Below, piece by piece: positions 1 to 9,170 of a stretch of DNA of 43,134 bases. Within the stretch, counting starts at the first letter, position 1, and every line of letters begins with the position of its first letter. The translations under genes and the position numbers were made by a program. Source of the stretch: an uncultured Rhodospirillales bacterium (GTDB lineage Bacteria; Pseudomonadota; Alphaproteobacteria; CACIAM-22H2); NCBI GenBank assembly GCA_903860935.1, contig CAIOSQ010000068.1, positions 1 through 43,134 on the forward strand, written 5' to 3'. Below the pieces are notes generated by a model, which made no database searches, was not told the origin of the DNA, and was given only the letters and a program-made list of their open reading frames with translations.

Positions 1-970
1 GGCGCGTTGTTGACGCTCCAACCGCTTGCGTAGGCGACGAGGCCGGCATCCGCGCCGAGGCTCGCGACCAGCAGCGGCGCGCATAGCGCGAGCGTCGTTC
101 CGCCCAGCGCGAGCGCGAAGGACGCCAACCGTCGCCACCCGCTCCCGAGCGCGCGGGCGAGGAGAGGCGCAAGCAGGATCGGCCGCAGCTTCACGCCAGC
201 CGCGAGGCCGAGGGCTAGACCGGCAAGTGCGCCCGCGCGCCGATGCGTGGCGAGCAGCGCCACGAGTATCGGTGGTCCGAGCGCCGCATCGACATGCGCC
301 TGGCCAGTCACGCAGAAGGCCATCAGGGGCTTGCACCAATAGATCGCCGTCGCGACCGGCGAATGTCCGCAGATGGTCAGCAGGCGCCACACCAGGATTG
401 CGGTCAGCCCTTCCATCGCGAAGATGACGAGGCGCAGACCGTCGATGCTCCAGGGGGCTGCGAGATGCGCGAGCGCGAACAGCGCCTGCGCACCGCCGGG
501 GTAGATCGAGCGCAAGGCCGGGAAGTTGATCGCCGCGATCGTCGAGCCGCCGTCCACGATCAGGTCGCGTGGCACGCCTGGGGCGCCGCGGAACAGCGCC
601 TCGGGTGCGAAGGCGTAGGGTCGAGCCCGCGCACGACCATGGCGCCGTCGAGGAGATAGCGGAAATGATCGTCTTCGAGCATCGAGCCGGCGCCGAAATA
701 CGGAATGCGCATGAGGATGCCGGCGAGGGCGATGGCAAGGCTGGTGCCGCGCGCCAAAGGCTTGTCGCGCATCGCCCAGACGGCGCCGGTCACCGCCACG
801 CCTGACACGGTGAGGGACATCCAGACGATGAGTGCCGTCGTCCAGCCGTCGCGCGTGGCGAGCGGGGCATCGCCGTAGCCCATCGCCAGCGCGACCTGTG
901 TCGCCATTGCGAAACCGAGCGCGCCCAGCAGCGCCAGAACGGGCCACCCGCGCGCGGACGATGGCGTCAT
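1..970 (-). pseudogene. Polytopic membrane glycosyltransferase (DUF2029/mannosyltransferase-like), truncated at window edge and frameshifted near 617-620
   Basis: ATG at 970 gives MTPSSARGWPVLALLGALGFAMATQVALAMGYGD...LEDDHFRYLLDGAMVVRGLDP. After a 1-nt frame change the reading continues YAFAPEALFRGAPGVPRDLIVDGGSTIAAINFPALRSIYPGGAQALFALAHL... open to base 1. The D-x-x-R-Y-x-x-D-G loop and repeated TM segments are typical of this family. Confidence 0.65.
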
Positions 971-1557
971 GGTCCGGCGGCGCTTCTGCGCAGCAACGGG
1001 CCCCAGTTTTCGTCGAACGGATGCGCCTGTCCCGGCGCGTCTCCCTTGACGAGTGCCCGGCCACCGCTTGTCCAGCGGAAGATGCCGCCGCGCAGATTGT
1101 AGATGCCGCCACCGGCATGAGGCGCGATGCGCTCGAGCGTGCGCATCATCATCTGCGACGAGCGAACGCCGACGGCGCAATAGAAGACGACCGGGGGGCC
1201 AGCGAGACGCCCGCTATGAAGGTTCAGGAATTCGTCGGCACCCATTCCCGGTTCGATACGGATCGCGCCTGGCAGGTGCCCCGCCGCGAATTCCTCCGCG
1301 GTGCGGACGTCGAACAGTACGACCTTGCCGGTGGCGAGCATGCCCGCAAGCTTCGCAGGCAAGATGTCCGGCACGGGATAGCGCTGGGCGACCTCGCGCT
1401 CCACGTCGTCGAGCGAGACGCGCGGATCGGTGGGGTCAAGCCGCCAGGGCCCAGGGACGGCCATGTGGGTCCAGATCAGCGCCGCAACGAGTGCCGCGCC
1501 GACAATCGCCGCGGCCGTCGTCAGGGCGCGCATGCGCCCATGCCCGCGTCGGATCAT
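967..1557 (-). CDS. Rhodanese-like domain protein with N-terminal TM anchor
   Basis: VVLFDVRTAEEFAAGHLPGAIRI and active-site loop FYCAVGVRSSQMM; 4-nt overlaps with both neighbours. Confidence 0.9.
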   Translation of the reverse strand: MIRRGHGRMRALTTAAAIVGAALVAALIWTHMAVPGPWRLDPTDPRVSLDDVEREVAQRYPVPDILPAKLAGMLATGKVVLFDVRTAEEFAAGHLPGAIRIEPGMGADEFLNLHSGRLAGPPVVFYCAVGVRSSQMMMRTLERIAPHAGGGIYNLRGGIFRWTSGGRALVKGDAPGQAHPFDENWGPLLRRSAAGP

Positions 1558-2366
1558 GCGCGATTGAGGGACCAGTCGTAGTCATGATCGGCGATCGTCG
1601 GCGCGCCTTCGAGGGCGCGGGCCAGGGCGGGCGCGGCGTAGACGCGCAAATGTGCGCGCAACCCGTCGTCGGTGCCGCCGAAATCCTCGATGAACCAGCG
1701 GTAGATCGAGGAGACGCGCAACGCGCCGGAGGGCATGACCGTGACGCCGCGTGGATGGTTGACATAGGCGCGCGCGGCATTCTGCAGATCCGCCTCCAGG
1801 GTCTCTGCCCGCCAGACGCGGCCCATCAGGTTGGGGCAACCATACGAGGCGCAGTTGACGGCGTAGTGGACGCGCGGGTCCTTGAATCCCGGCCGCATGA
1901 TCGTGTGCTCGATGTCGTCCAGCGACAGGCCGCGCCCCTCCACGGTCACGCGCTGGTCGCGCCAGGGGCCGGCATAGGCCTTGGGGTCGAGCCAGGAACT
2001 GCCCTTGATGTCGCGGATCGAGGCGACCGGATAGCGGTCGATGACGACCTTGAGCGTGACGGCGTTGTAGAGATTGGCCCAGAACGCATAGGCCTCCGCA
2101 CGCGACATCGTGGAGGGGCGTCGTGCCGACATCGCGCCGATCGCCTGGTCGAGCGCCGCGCGGTCTTCGGCGTTCGCGCGCCAGCGCCCATAGGCGACGC
2201 GGGTGACGCCGTCGGTGCCGGCGACGACATGGCGTCTGAGAAGCGTGTCGTACACGGTGTCTAGGTCAGACGCGGCATGGGCTTGTCTCGCCGCCACGGC
2301 GCAGGCGATGCCGGTGCCGAGCACGGTGCGACGGCCGAGGACGGGCGGGCGGGCTGGTCGCGTCAT
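1554..2366 (-). CDS. DUF547 domain-containing protein, Tat/Sec-exported
   Basis: AFWANLYNAVTLKVVIDRYP, LSLDDIEHTIMRPGFKDPRVHYAVNCASYGCPNL, WFIEDFGG: DUF547 hallmarks; N-terminal RRTVLGTGIA leader. Confidence 0.9.
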   Translation of the reverse strand: MTRPARPPVLGRRTVLGTGIACAVAARQAHAASDLDTVYDTLLRRHVVAGTDGVTRVAYGRWRANAEDRAALDQAIGAMSARRPSTMSRAEAYAFWANLYNAVTLKVVIDRYPVASIRDIKGSSWLDPKAYAGPWRDQRVTVEGRGLSLDDIEHTIMRPGFKDPRVHYAVNCASYGCPNLMGRVWRAETLEADLQNAARAYVNHPRGVTVMPSGALRVSSIYRWFIEDFGGTDDGLRAHLRVYAAPALARALEGAPTIADHDYDWSLNRA

Positions 2367-2376
2367 CGCACTCTCC

Positions 2377-3093
2377 TCACTTGGCGCGCGTTTCGAAGCG
2401 CTTGCGCAGCGGTATCGCCGCCAGCGACAGCGCGGCGAGGCCGAGCAGCCCGGCCAGGATCTCCGGCGTCAGGATCGCGCCGGGCGTGAGCGCGCCACCC
2501 TGGTCGAGCACGGCGCCGAGACCGGCTCCCGCGAGCGAGAAGACGGCGGTGCCGGGAATGATCCCGAAGAAGGTGGTGACGACATAGACCGGCAGAGTCA
2601 CGCCGACGAAGGCGGGCACCAGATTGACCAGGAAGAACGGGAAGAGCGGCACCAGGCGCAGTACCAGCAGATAGGAGGCGGCGTTGCGCCTGATGCCGTC
2701 GGCGAGCCGCGCGGCGGGCGCGCCGAAGCGGTCGAGCGCGTTCGCGCCGAAGATCGCCTTGGCGAAGAGGAAGACAAGCGTCGCGCCGATCGTGGCGCCC
2801 GTCACGGTGAGCAGCGTGCCGAGTGCCGCGCCGAACAGGAACCCTCCGGAGAGGGTCAGGAACACTGCGCCGGGCAGCGAGAAGGCCACGGCGGCGACAT
2901 AGGCCGCGACATAGGCGAGGCTCGCGACGACGGCATTGCCGCTCACCCAGGTTGCGAGCGTCTCGCGATGCGTGCGCAGCGTCTGAAGCGACAGGACATC
3001 TCCAAGTCCCGACCAGCGGATGATGGCAAACACGGCGAGCGCCGCGAGGACCAGCCAGAGCCTGCGATCGGTGAGCAATCGGGGGAAGGTCAT
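2377..3093 (-). CDS. TVP38/TMEM64 family membrane protein
   Basis: SLPGAVFLTLSGGFLFGAALGTLLTVTGATIGATLVFLFAK...LRLVPLFPFFLVNLVPAFVGVTLPVYVVTTFFGIIPGTAVFSLAGAGLG. Confidence 0.9.
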   Translation of the reverse strand: MTFPRLLTDRRLWLVLAALAVFAIIRWSGLGDVLSLQTLRTHRETLATWVSGNAVVASLAYVAAYVAAVAFSLPGAVFLTLSGGFLFGAALGTLLTVTGATIGATLVFLFAKAIFGANALDRFGAPAARLADGIRRNAASYLLVLRLVPLFPFFLVNLVPAFVGVTLPVYVVTTFFGIIPGTAVFSLAGAGLGAVLDQGGALTPGAILTPEILAGLLGLAALSLAAIPLRKRFETRAK

Positions 3094-3104
3094 GGCCGGT
3101 TCCG

Positions 3105-4577
3105 TCAGGGGATGAAGCGCTGGACGAAGCCGACGATCCGCCGCGTCGCCCGTCCGAACAGTTTCGGCGTGTAGTAGCTGCCCGCGGCGCGCTTCGAGAC
3201 CTCCGACAGCGTCGGATAGGGCAGCACCGCGCCGGCGACGCTACCGATCCCGAGGCCCGACGAGATGGCGAGACACCAGGGTCCGATCAATTCGCCGGCG
3301 CGCGGGCCCACGATCGTGGCGCCGAGGATGCGGCCCTTGCGGCCCAGCACGATCTTGGCGAGACCGGCGGTCGCGCGCTCCGCCTGCGCGCGGTCATTCG
3401 CCGTGAAGGACCAGGTCAGGATCTTCGGATCGTGGCCTGCCGCGCGCGCGCCAGCCTCGGTGAGGCCGGCATGGGCGAGTTCGGGATCGGCGTAGGTGAC
3501 CCAGGGCAGCGCCGTGTAGTCGACCTTGGCCGGTAGCCCGAAGAGCGCGTTGCGGATCACGATCCCCGCATGCTGCGCGGCGACATGGGTGAATTGCGGC
3601 CCGCCCGCCACGTCGCCGATCGCAAAGACCCGTCGGTTGCTGCTGCGCAACCGCCCATCGACGGCGATGCCTGTCGCGCCATGCGCGATGCCGGCGGCAT
3701 CAAGCCCGAGATTCTCGATATTGGGCCGGCGCCCTGCGGCGACGAGGACATGGCTCGCCTCGACGCGGCGCCCGTCCGGTGCATCCGCGTCCAGGGTTGC
3801 GACGACGCGATCACCCTCGCGCCGCACCGACTGGAGCCCGGTCGATTCCAGCAGCGTCACCCCGTCGCGGCGGAGCGCGGCGCGCACCACCTCCACGGCC
3901 TCGGGCTCGTCCCGGGGCAGGATCCTGGCTTTCTCGATCACCGTGACGCGCGCACCGAGCCGGCGAAAAGCCTGCGCCAGTTCGATGCCGATCGGTCCGC
4001 CGCCGACAACGACGAGATGCTCCGGCAGATCCGTCAGGCCGAAGATCGTCTCGTTTGTGAGATAGCCGGCCTCGGCGAGGCCCGGTATCGGTGGCACCGC
4101 GGCGCGCGATCCTGTCGCGACGACGAAGCGGCGCGCGCGGATCCGCGCGCCACCGGCCTCGACGAGGTCGGGGCCAGCGAAGCGCGCCGTGGCCTTGATC
4201 ACATGGACGCCGAGCCCTTCGAACCGCGCGACGCTGTCATGCGGGGCGATGGCGGCGATGACGCCATGCACATGCGCGTGGATCTCGCCGAAGCGGATCT
4301 CCGGCGCCGGCGCATGAACGCCGAAGCGCTTGGCGTCGCGCATGGCCTGTGCGGCGTGGGCCGCGGCGATCAGGGCCTTGGACGGAACGCAGCCGGTGTT
4401 GAGACAGTCGCCGCCCATCTCGCCCTTCTCGATCAGGACGACGGACGCGCCCATCTGCACCGCCCCGGCGGCTACCGACAGACCGCCCGACCCCGCGCCG
4501 ATGATGCAGAGATCGGCGCGCAGCACACCGTCGACGCGTGTGGGGCGCTTTGGCGGCAGGTGCGGCGTGTCGGCCAT
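3105..4577 (-). CDS. MerA-like FAD-dependent pyridine nucleotide-disulfide oxidoreductase
   Basis: CIIGAGSGGLSVAAGAVQMGASVVLIEKGEMGGDCLNTGCVPSKALI (FAD fold plus CxxxxC) and C-terminal dimerisation domain. No N-terminal HMA domain and no C-terminal Cys pair, so probably not true mercuric reductase. Confidence 0.9.
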   Translation of the reverse strand: MADTPHLPPKRPTRVDGVLRADLCIIGAGSGGLSVAAGAVQMGASVVLIEKGEMGGDCLNTGCVPSKALIAAAHAAQAMRDAKRFGVHAPAPEIRFGEIHAHVHGVIAAIAPHDSVARFEGLGVHVIKATARFAGPDLVEAGGARIRARRFVVATGSRAAVPPIPGLAEAGYLTNETIFGLTDLPEHLVVVGGGPIGIELAQAFRRLGARVTVIEKARILPRDEPEAVEVVRAALRRDGVTLLESTGLQSVRREGDRVVATLDADAPDGRRVEASHVLVAAGRRPNIENLGLDAAGIAHGATGIAVDGRLRSSNRRVFAIGDVAGGPQFTHVAAQHAGIVIRNALFGLPAKVDYTALPWVTYADPELAHAGLTEAGARAAGHDPKILTWSFTANDRAQAERATAGLAKIVLGRKGRILGATIVGPRAGELIGPWCLAISSGLGIGSVAGAVLPYPTLSEVSKRAAGSYYTPKLFGRATRRIVGFVQRFIP

Positions 4578-4695
4578 GGGGATCGCTCGCTGGATGCGTG
4601 AGTTGCTCTGTCGCTTTCGCGAAGACCGGCACCCAGGTTACACCGCTGCGCGCGAAAAGCATGGCCAGCCGCACTGCCCCTCACGCAGCGAGAAG

Positions 4696-5217
4696 TCAGA
4701 TGTGTGTGCCGCGGATTGGATAGGCGCGGTCCTGGATGAGTTTCACGCCGCGCAGGATGGCACCCAGGTCGGGACGTGCGAATGGAGCGTTCGACACGTC
4801 GACGATCTGGACCTCGCCGGCCGGATTTATCAGGAACAGGCCGGGTTCCGGAAATGGCCGATCGGTCTCCTGCGGCGCGCGCGGAGCGGAGACATAGAGC
4901 CCCAGGGACTGCATCTGTTCGACCGTCAATCCGAAGCCGACGGGAAAGCGCCAGCCATGCTCGGCGGCATCGGCGGCTGCCTTTTCCTCGGGGTCTGCAG
5001 AGGCCACCGAGACCGCGACGCCGGCCGCGGCGAAATCCTCGAGCATGGCGTCGAGTGTCTTTAGATAGGCCTTGCAGAGCGGACAGTGCCGTCCCCGATA
5101 GACGACGAGGAGGCGCCAGTCCTCGCCGGTCGCAGGCGCGACATGGCCGCCCCCGAGGCGCGTGATGGTCACCGGGGGAAACGCGCTTCCGGCGGCGAGT
5201 TTCATGGTCATGGACAT
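4696..5217 (-). CDS. Peroxiredoxin-like (AhpC/TSA redoxin) protein with CPLC motif
   Basis: WRLLVVYRGRHCPLCKAYLKTLDAMLEDFAAAGVAVSVASADPEEKA...GLFLINPAGEVQIVDVSNAPFARPDLG. Confidence 0.8.
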   Translation of the reverse strand: MSMTMKLAAGSAFPPVTITRLGGGHVAPATGEDWRLLVVYRGRHCPLCKAYLKTLDAMLEDFAAAGVAVSVASADPEEKAAADAAEHGWRFPVGFGLTVEQMQSLGLYVSAPRAPQETDRPFPEPGLFLINPAGEVQIVDVSNAPFARPDLGAILRGVKLIQDRAYPIRGTHI

Positions 5218-5252
5218 GCGGGATCCTTGGTTCGAGATGGACGGCGGACAGA

Positions 5253-5737
5253 CGCGTGGTCATGCGCGCGCGGGCCGAGCAGCGCCAGTGCCTGACGCGT
5301 GGCATGGGGCTGTGGAAGGCCTGGTGGCGCGGCGAGGAGATCGGCTGGACATCGCCGGTCCGGGGCCCGGGCGCCCGGTTCGTCGCGCCTCTGCGCCAGG
5401 TGGTGGCGCGCGACGCACGCGCGGCGTCGGTCTGCGCATGGATCTCGGCCAGTTGCCCGTCTTCACGTTGTGGAAGAACACGGTCTCCGCCCGCGACGGC
5501 TATGTGACGGGGCTGTAGCCGAAGACCAATTTTGCCAATCCGCGATCGCACGAGGCGCGGGAGGGGCGCATGGTCGCGCTGGATCCTGGCTCTCGCGCCT
5601 GTTTCGATCTCGATCTGGAGTTCCATTCAGGCGCGGGCGATGTCTCGGCCGCCGCGGATGCGATCGCTGCGCTGCAGGCCGCGATCGCACCGCTGGTGTC
5701 TCCCGATCCACAGCCAGGGTGCTGCGTGCCCGGATGA
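5253..5737 (+). pseudogene. Remnant of DUF4432 (aldose-1-epimerase-like) gene
   Basis: N-terminal piece CLTRGMGLWKAWWRGEEIGWTSPVRGP in one frame. C-terminal piece LGQLPVFTLWKNTVSARDGYVTGL(TAG 5516-5518)PKTNFANPRSHEAREGRMVALDPGSRACFDLDLEFH in another. The central part is missing. Confidence 0.6.
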
Positions 5738-5807
5738 TCCCGCCGCCCGGGTGCGCCGCGACGCGGCACGCGGCCCCGTCGCGGCGCGCTGCGCTAACGG
5801 CGCCGCG

Positions 5808-6173
5808 TCACGGGATCTCGGCGGTGAAGGCGGCTTCCACGCGCATGCCGGCCTGGAGAACGACGCCGTAGCAACGGCGCACCACGGGATGGTCGCCGAA
5901 ATACTCCTTCCACACGACGTTCACGTCGGGCACGTCGTGGATCACGTTATGCAGGTAGAGGCGCGCGGTGCAGATGGCCTTGCGGTCGACGCCGGCTTCC
6001 GCCAGCAGGAGATCGAGTTGCCGGAACGCCTCGCGCATCTCGGCGGCGGCGCCGCCGGGAACCGGCTTCGAGGCGCCATCCGGAATTCCGGTGACGACGG
6101 CCTCGAAGATCCTGCCGGAATGGATGACGGCGGAACTGATCGGGAAATTGGTGTCCGAATCGATGAATTTCAT
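5808..6173 (-). CDS. RidA/YjgF family protein
   Basis: AVVTGIPDGASKPVPGGAAAEMREAFRQLDLLLAEAGVDRKAICTARLYLHNVIHDVPDVNVVWKEYFGDHPVVRRCYGVVLQAGMRVEAAFTAEIP; SD AGGAG upstream. Confidence 0.85.
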   Translation of the reverse strand: MKFIDSDTNFPISSAVIHSGRIFEAVVTGIPDGASKPVPGGAAAEMREAFRQLDLLLAEAGVDRKAICTARLYLHNVIHDVPDVNVVWKEYFGDHPVVRRCYGVVLQAGMRVEAAFTAEIP

Positions 6174-6300
6174 GGATTGCTCCTGATACGAGGCACATGC
6201 CGCGTCCGTGGCGATGTGCCGACCGGACGCGGCGCGGCACTATAGAGGTCGACGAGACCGAAACCGAGATGCTTGCGGTCTCGCGATCAAGGGAGGTCGT

Positions 6301-7251
6301 ATGCTCAAGATCGTCTTCGCCCTGTTCATCCTGTCCGCGACCACCGCAATGGCGTTCGACCTGCAGGGGCATCGCGGCGCGCGCGGACTGGAGCCGGAAA
6401 ACACCTTGCCGAGTTTCGCGCGGGCGATCGCGGCTGGCGCATCGACGCTCGAACTCGATGTCGGGATATCCGCGGATGGCGCGATCGTCGTCGCGCATGA
6501 CCGGCGGCTCAATCCCGAGATCACCCGCGACGCAAGCGGCGCGTGGATTGCCGCGCCCGGCCCCCGGTTGCGTGATCTGTCGCTCGCGGAGATCAAGCGC
6601 TTCGATGTCGGCGTGATCCGGCAGGACACGGCCTATGCCCGGAGCTTCGCGGGGCAGGGCGCGCGACCCGGCACCGCGATGCCGACGCTCGCCGAGGTGG
6701 TCGCGCTTGCGGGTGCCGCGCGGCCGCGGTTCAACATCGAAACCAAGATCTCACCACTTGCGCCCGACGACACGCGCGCGGCGCCGGATTTCGCCCGCGC
6801 GGTGATCGCGGAGATCCGGCGCCTCGGCATCGCGGACCGCACCACGCTGCAGAGCTTCGACTGGCGCACGCTCGCCGTGGCCGCGCGTGAAGCGCCTGAG
6901 ATGGACCGCGCCTATCTGACGACCGAGCGCGGGGCGGGAGAGACGGTCTACCGCGGCAGGGGCGTTTCGCCCTGGACCGGGCTCGACATCGCCGCACATG
7001 GAGACTCCACGCCGCGCCTTGTCGCGGCGGCCGGAGGCCGGATCTGGTCGCCCTTCTTCCGCGATCTCGATACGCGCATCCTCGCGGAGGCGAAGGCGCT
7101 CGGGCTGTCCGTGATCCCCTGGACGGTGAACGAGAGCGCCGACATGGAGCGTCTGCTTGGCTGGGGCATCGATGGCCTGATCACCGACTATCCGGACCGG
7201 GCGAAGGCGCTGCTCGACAGGAGGGGGATCGCGGTTCGCGCGCCGCGCTGA
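6301..7251 (+). CDS. Secreted glycerophosphodiester phosphodiesterase
   Basis: Signal peptide MLKIVFALFILSATTAMA then FDLQGHRGARGLEPENTLPSFARAIAAGASTLELDVGISADGAIVVAHDRRLNP; SD GGGAGG at 6291-6296. Confidence 0.92.
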   Translation: MLKIVFALFILSATTAMAFDLQGHRGARGLEPENTLPSFARAIAAGASTLELDVGISADGAIVVAHDRRLNPEITRDASGAWIAAPGPRLRDLSLAEIKRFDVGVIRQDTAYARSFAGQGARPGTAMPTLAEVVALAGAARPRFNIETKISPLAPDDTRAAPDFARAVIAEIRRLGIADRTTLQSFDWRTLAVAAREAPEMDRAYLTTERGAGETVYRGRGVSPWTGLDIAAHGDSTPRLVAAAGGRIWSPFFRDLDTRILAEAKALGLSVIPWTVNESADMERLLGWGIDGLITDYPDRAKALLDRRGIAVRAPR

Positions 7252-7262
7252 GCCATCGACTG

Positions 7263-7991
7263 TCAGCAGGCGGCGAGGCGGATTTGGTCGATGCGTGCGT
7301 CCAGGCGCGCGCCGGTGTCGTCGACATCCGTGCCGACATTGATCTCCAGGACCGGAGGCACCGGACCGCCGCGGAAGGCGAGGCGCCAGTCGCGCGCGAC
7401 GTCGATTTTTTCCTCGAACCAGCGTCCGCCTTCCGTCGTGGCAGGTCGCAGGACGAAGACATGGCCAAGGCCGTGCATGTAGAGGCTCGCGAAGGGACGC
7501 GGCTCCTCTCCCGTGCCACCCCAGACATAGACGATCATGCTCCGCGGCAGCCGATGGTCGCCCGCGACGGCCTGAGTGAGCGCGTGCTTCGTGCGTTGCA
7601 GGAAGCCTGCATCCGGCGGCCAGCCGTCGAAACCGACGGTGAGCGCGATCGCGCGGTCGTCGCCGCCGCGCCGGCCGAGCGGCGTCGGCGGGGGACCCGC
7701 GTCGACGCGCCAGCGCCAGGACAGGCAATGCCCGCCAGGATCCGCCGCACGCCATACGAAGCTGCCTTGGCCAGCGGCGACGATGCGCAGGCCGCCATCT
7801 GGAAGCGCCTCGAAGCGGGCGGGCTCGATACCCGACCATGCGCCCTTGGCCCAGCCCGCGTCACGCAGTGCGTCCGGGGTCGGCAGGCGTTCGGCTGGCG
7901 CGGCGAGGAATGCGGCGGCCATCAGCAACGCCACAACGCGTGCGAGGCGTCGCAGCGCGCCGTCCTCGCGGGACCGCTGCCCCGGCGTCAC
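7263..7991 (-). CDS. DUF3047 domain-containing exported protein
   Basis: LSWRWRVDAGPPP...DRAIALTVGFDGW...IVYVWGG...VFVLRPATTEGGRWFEEKIDVARDWRLAFRGGPVPPVLEINVGTDVDDTG; GTG start overlaps the TGA of the upstream gene (GTGA). Confidence 0.8.
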   Translation of the reverse strand: MTPGQRSREDGALRRLARVVALLMAAAFLAAPAERLPTPDALRDAGWAKGAWSGIEPARFEALPDGGLRIVAAGQGSFVWRAADPGGHCLSWRWRVDAGPPPTPLGRRGGDDRAIALTVGFDGWPPDAGFLQRTKHALTQAVAGDHRLPRSMIVYVWGGTGEEPRPFASLYMHGLGHVFVLRPATTEGGRWFEEKIDVARDWRLAFRGGPVPPVLEINVGTDVDDTGARLDARIDQIRLAAC

Positions 7992-8692
7992 GTGGACACG
8001 GCCCGCACGGCGTCCGGGCCGAGCCGCGTGATCGTCTGGTCGATCGTCGCGACGTCGCCGAAATTGTTGAGGATCGCCCCTAGGCTCGCGTTGTGCTCGT
8101 CGTCGGTGCGGGTGGCGCAGCCATCGGCGAGCATCACGACCTTGTAGTCGAGTTGCATCGCGTCGCGCGCCGTCGTCTCGCAGCAGACATTGGTCAGCGT
8201 GCCGGCGATCAGCACCGTGTCGACGCCGCGCGCGCGCAGGTCGCGATCGAGCGTCGAGACCGGCGAATGGAAGGCGCTGTAGCGATCCTTCTCCGCGATC
8301 ATGTCGCCGGGCGCGGTCTCCAGATCCCGCCAGAGCGCCTGGCCGTGGCTTCCTGGAGCCAGCCCCTCGAGGACCCGACGCGACAGGTCGGGCGTGTTGA
8401 TCGCGCCGAAAAAGACGGACCAACTCGCCAGTGTCCGTGCGTCGAAGGCATTGCGCACCCAGACCACGGAGCCGCCGGTGCGACGCAACGCCTGTGCCAT
8501 GCGGTTGAGGCCAGGCACCAGTGCGCGTGCGAAGGGGATCTCCAGGGGCGCACCGGGTTCGAGGAACAGGTTCTGCATGTCGATCGCGAGCAGCGCGCAG
8601 CGCCGCGGCTCCAGGACCGGAAACATGTCGACGGCGCCACGCCGCCGCGCGACACGGGCGACGATCTCGGGGGGCAGGGCGATCTTGTGCAT
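7988..8692 (-). CDS. Isochorismatase-family cysteine hydrolase
   Basis: CALLAIDMQNLFLEPGAP...DMIAEKDRYSAFHS...GVDTVLIAGTLTNVCCETTARDAMQLDYKVVMLADGCAT: D-K-C triad pattern. Confidence 0.9.
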   Translation of the reverse strand: MHKIALPPEIVARVARRRGAVDMFPVLEPRRCALLAIDMQNLFLEPGAPLEIPFARALVPGLNRMAQALRRTGGSVVWVRNAFDARTLASWSVFFGAINTPDLSRRVLEGLAPGSHGQALWRDLETAPGDMIAEKDRYSAFHSPVSTLDRDLRARGVDTVLIAGTLTNVCCETTARDAMQLDYKVVMLADGCATRTDDEHNASLGAILNNFGDVATIDQTITRLGPDAVRAVST

Positions 8693-8774
8693 GGCGCGCG
8701 TCTCCAGGAAGTCCGACGAGTGTCGCTCAGTCGCCGTGCGATCGCCATCTTCGCGGCGCGGCTCGCCGCACGCC

Positions 8775-9170
8775 TCAGGCGTCGAGAAAGCGTGCGAGGA
8801 CGACGCCGCTTGCGACGATATGCGCGAGGGTGATCGCGACCGAGGCAGCGTGCAGGATCTGGAACCGGCGCCGCGCGCCGTTGTCCGTGGCCGCGTTGAT
8901 CGCGGGCATCAGGTTCTGCCGCGCCGGCACGGCCGACGCGAATACCGCGCCGAGCAGCGCTGCGGAGACCGCGTCATGCGACAGGGTCAGCGCGGCGCCG
9001 AGCAGCGATGTGGCCAGGACGAACAGGTAGAAATGAGGGAATGTCTGCCGCAGAACCTTGCCGGCCAATGCCGACGGCAGGGCCGCGAACAGCACGGCGG
9101 CGAAGCCGACGGAGAACAATACCATGCCGCCGAACAGCACGGCGGTGACGAGAAGCGCGGCGATCTGCAT
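8775..9170 (-). CDS. DUF4149 (TMEM205-like) membrane protein
   Basis: VLFGGMVLFSVGFAAVLFAALPSALAGKVLRQTFPHFYLFVLATSLLGAAL...LMPAINAATDNGARRRFQILHAASVAI. Confidence 0.75.
   Translation of the reverse strand: MQIAALLVTAVLFGGMVLFSVGFAAVLFAALPSALAGKVLRQTFPHFYLFVLATSLLGAALTLSHDAVSAALLGAVFASAVPARQNLMPAINAATDNGARRRFQILHAASVAITLAHIVASGVVLARFLDA

Noticed and set aside
3105-4577. Calling the flavoprotein a mercuric reductase (merA)
   Set aside because: No HMA domain, no C-terminal vicinal Cys and no other mer genes; only the general disulfide oxidoreductase fold is supported.
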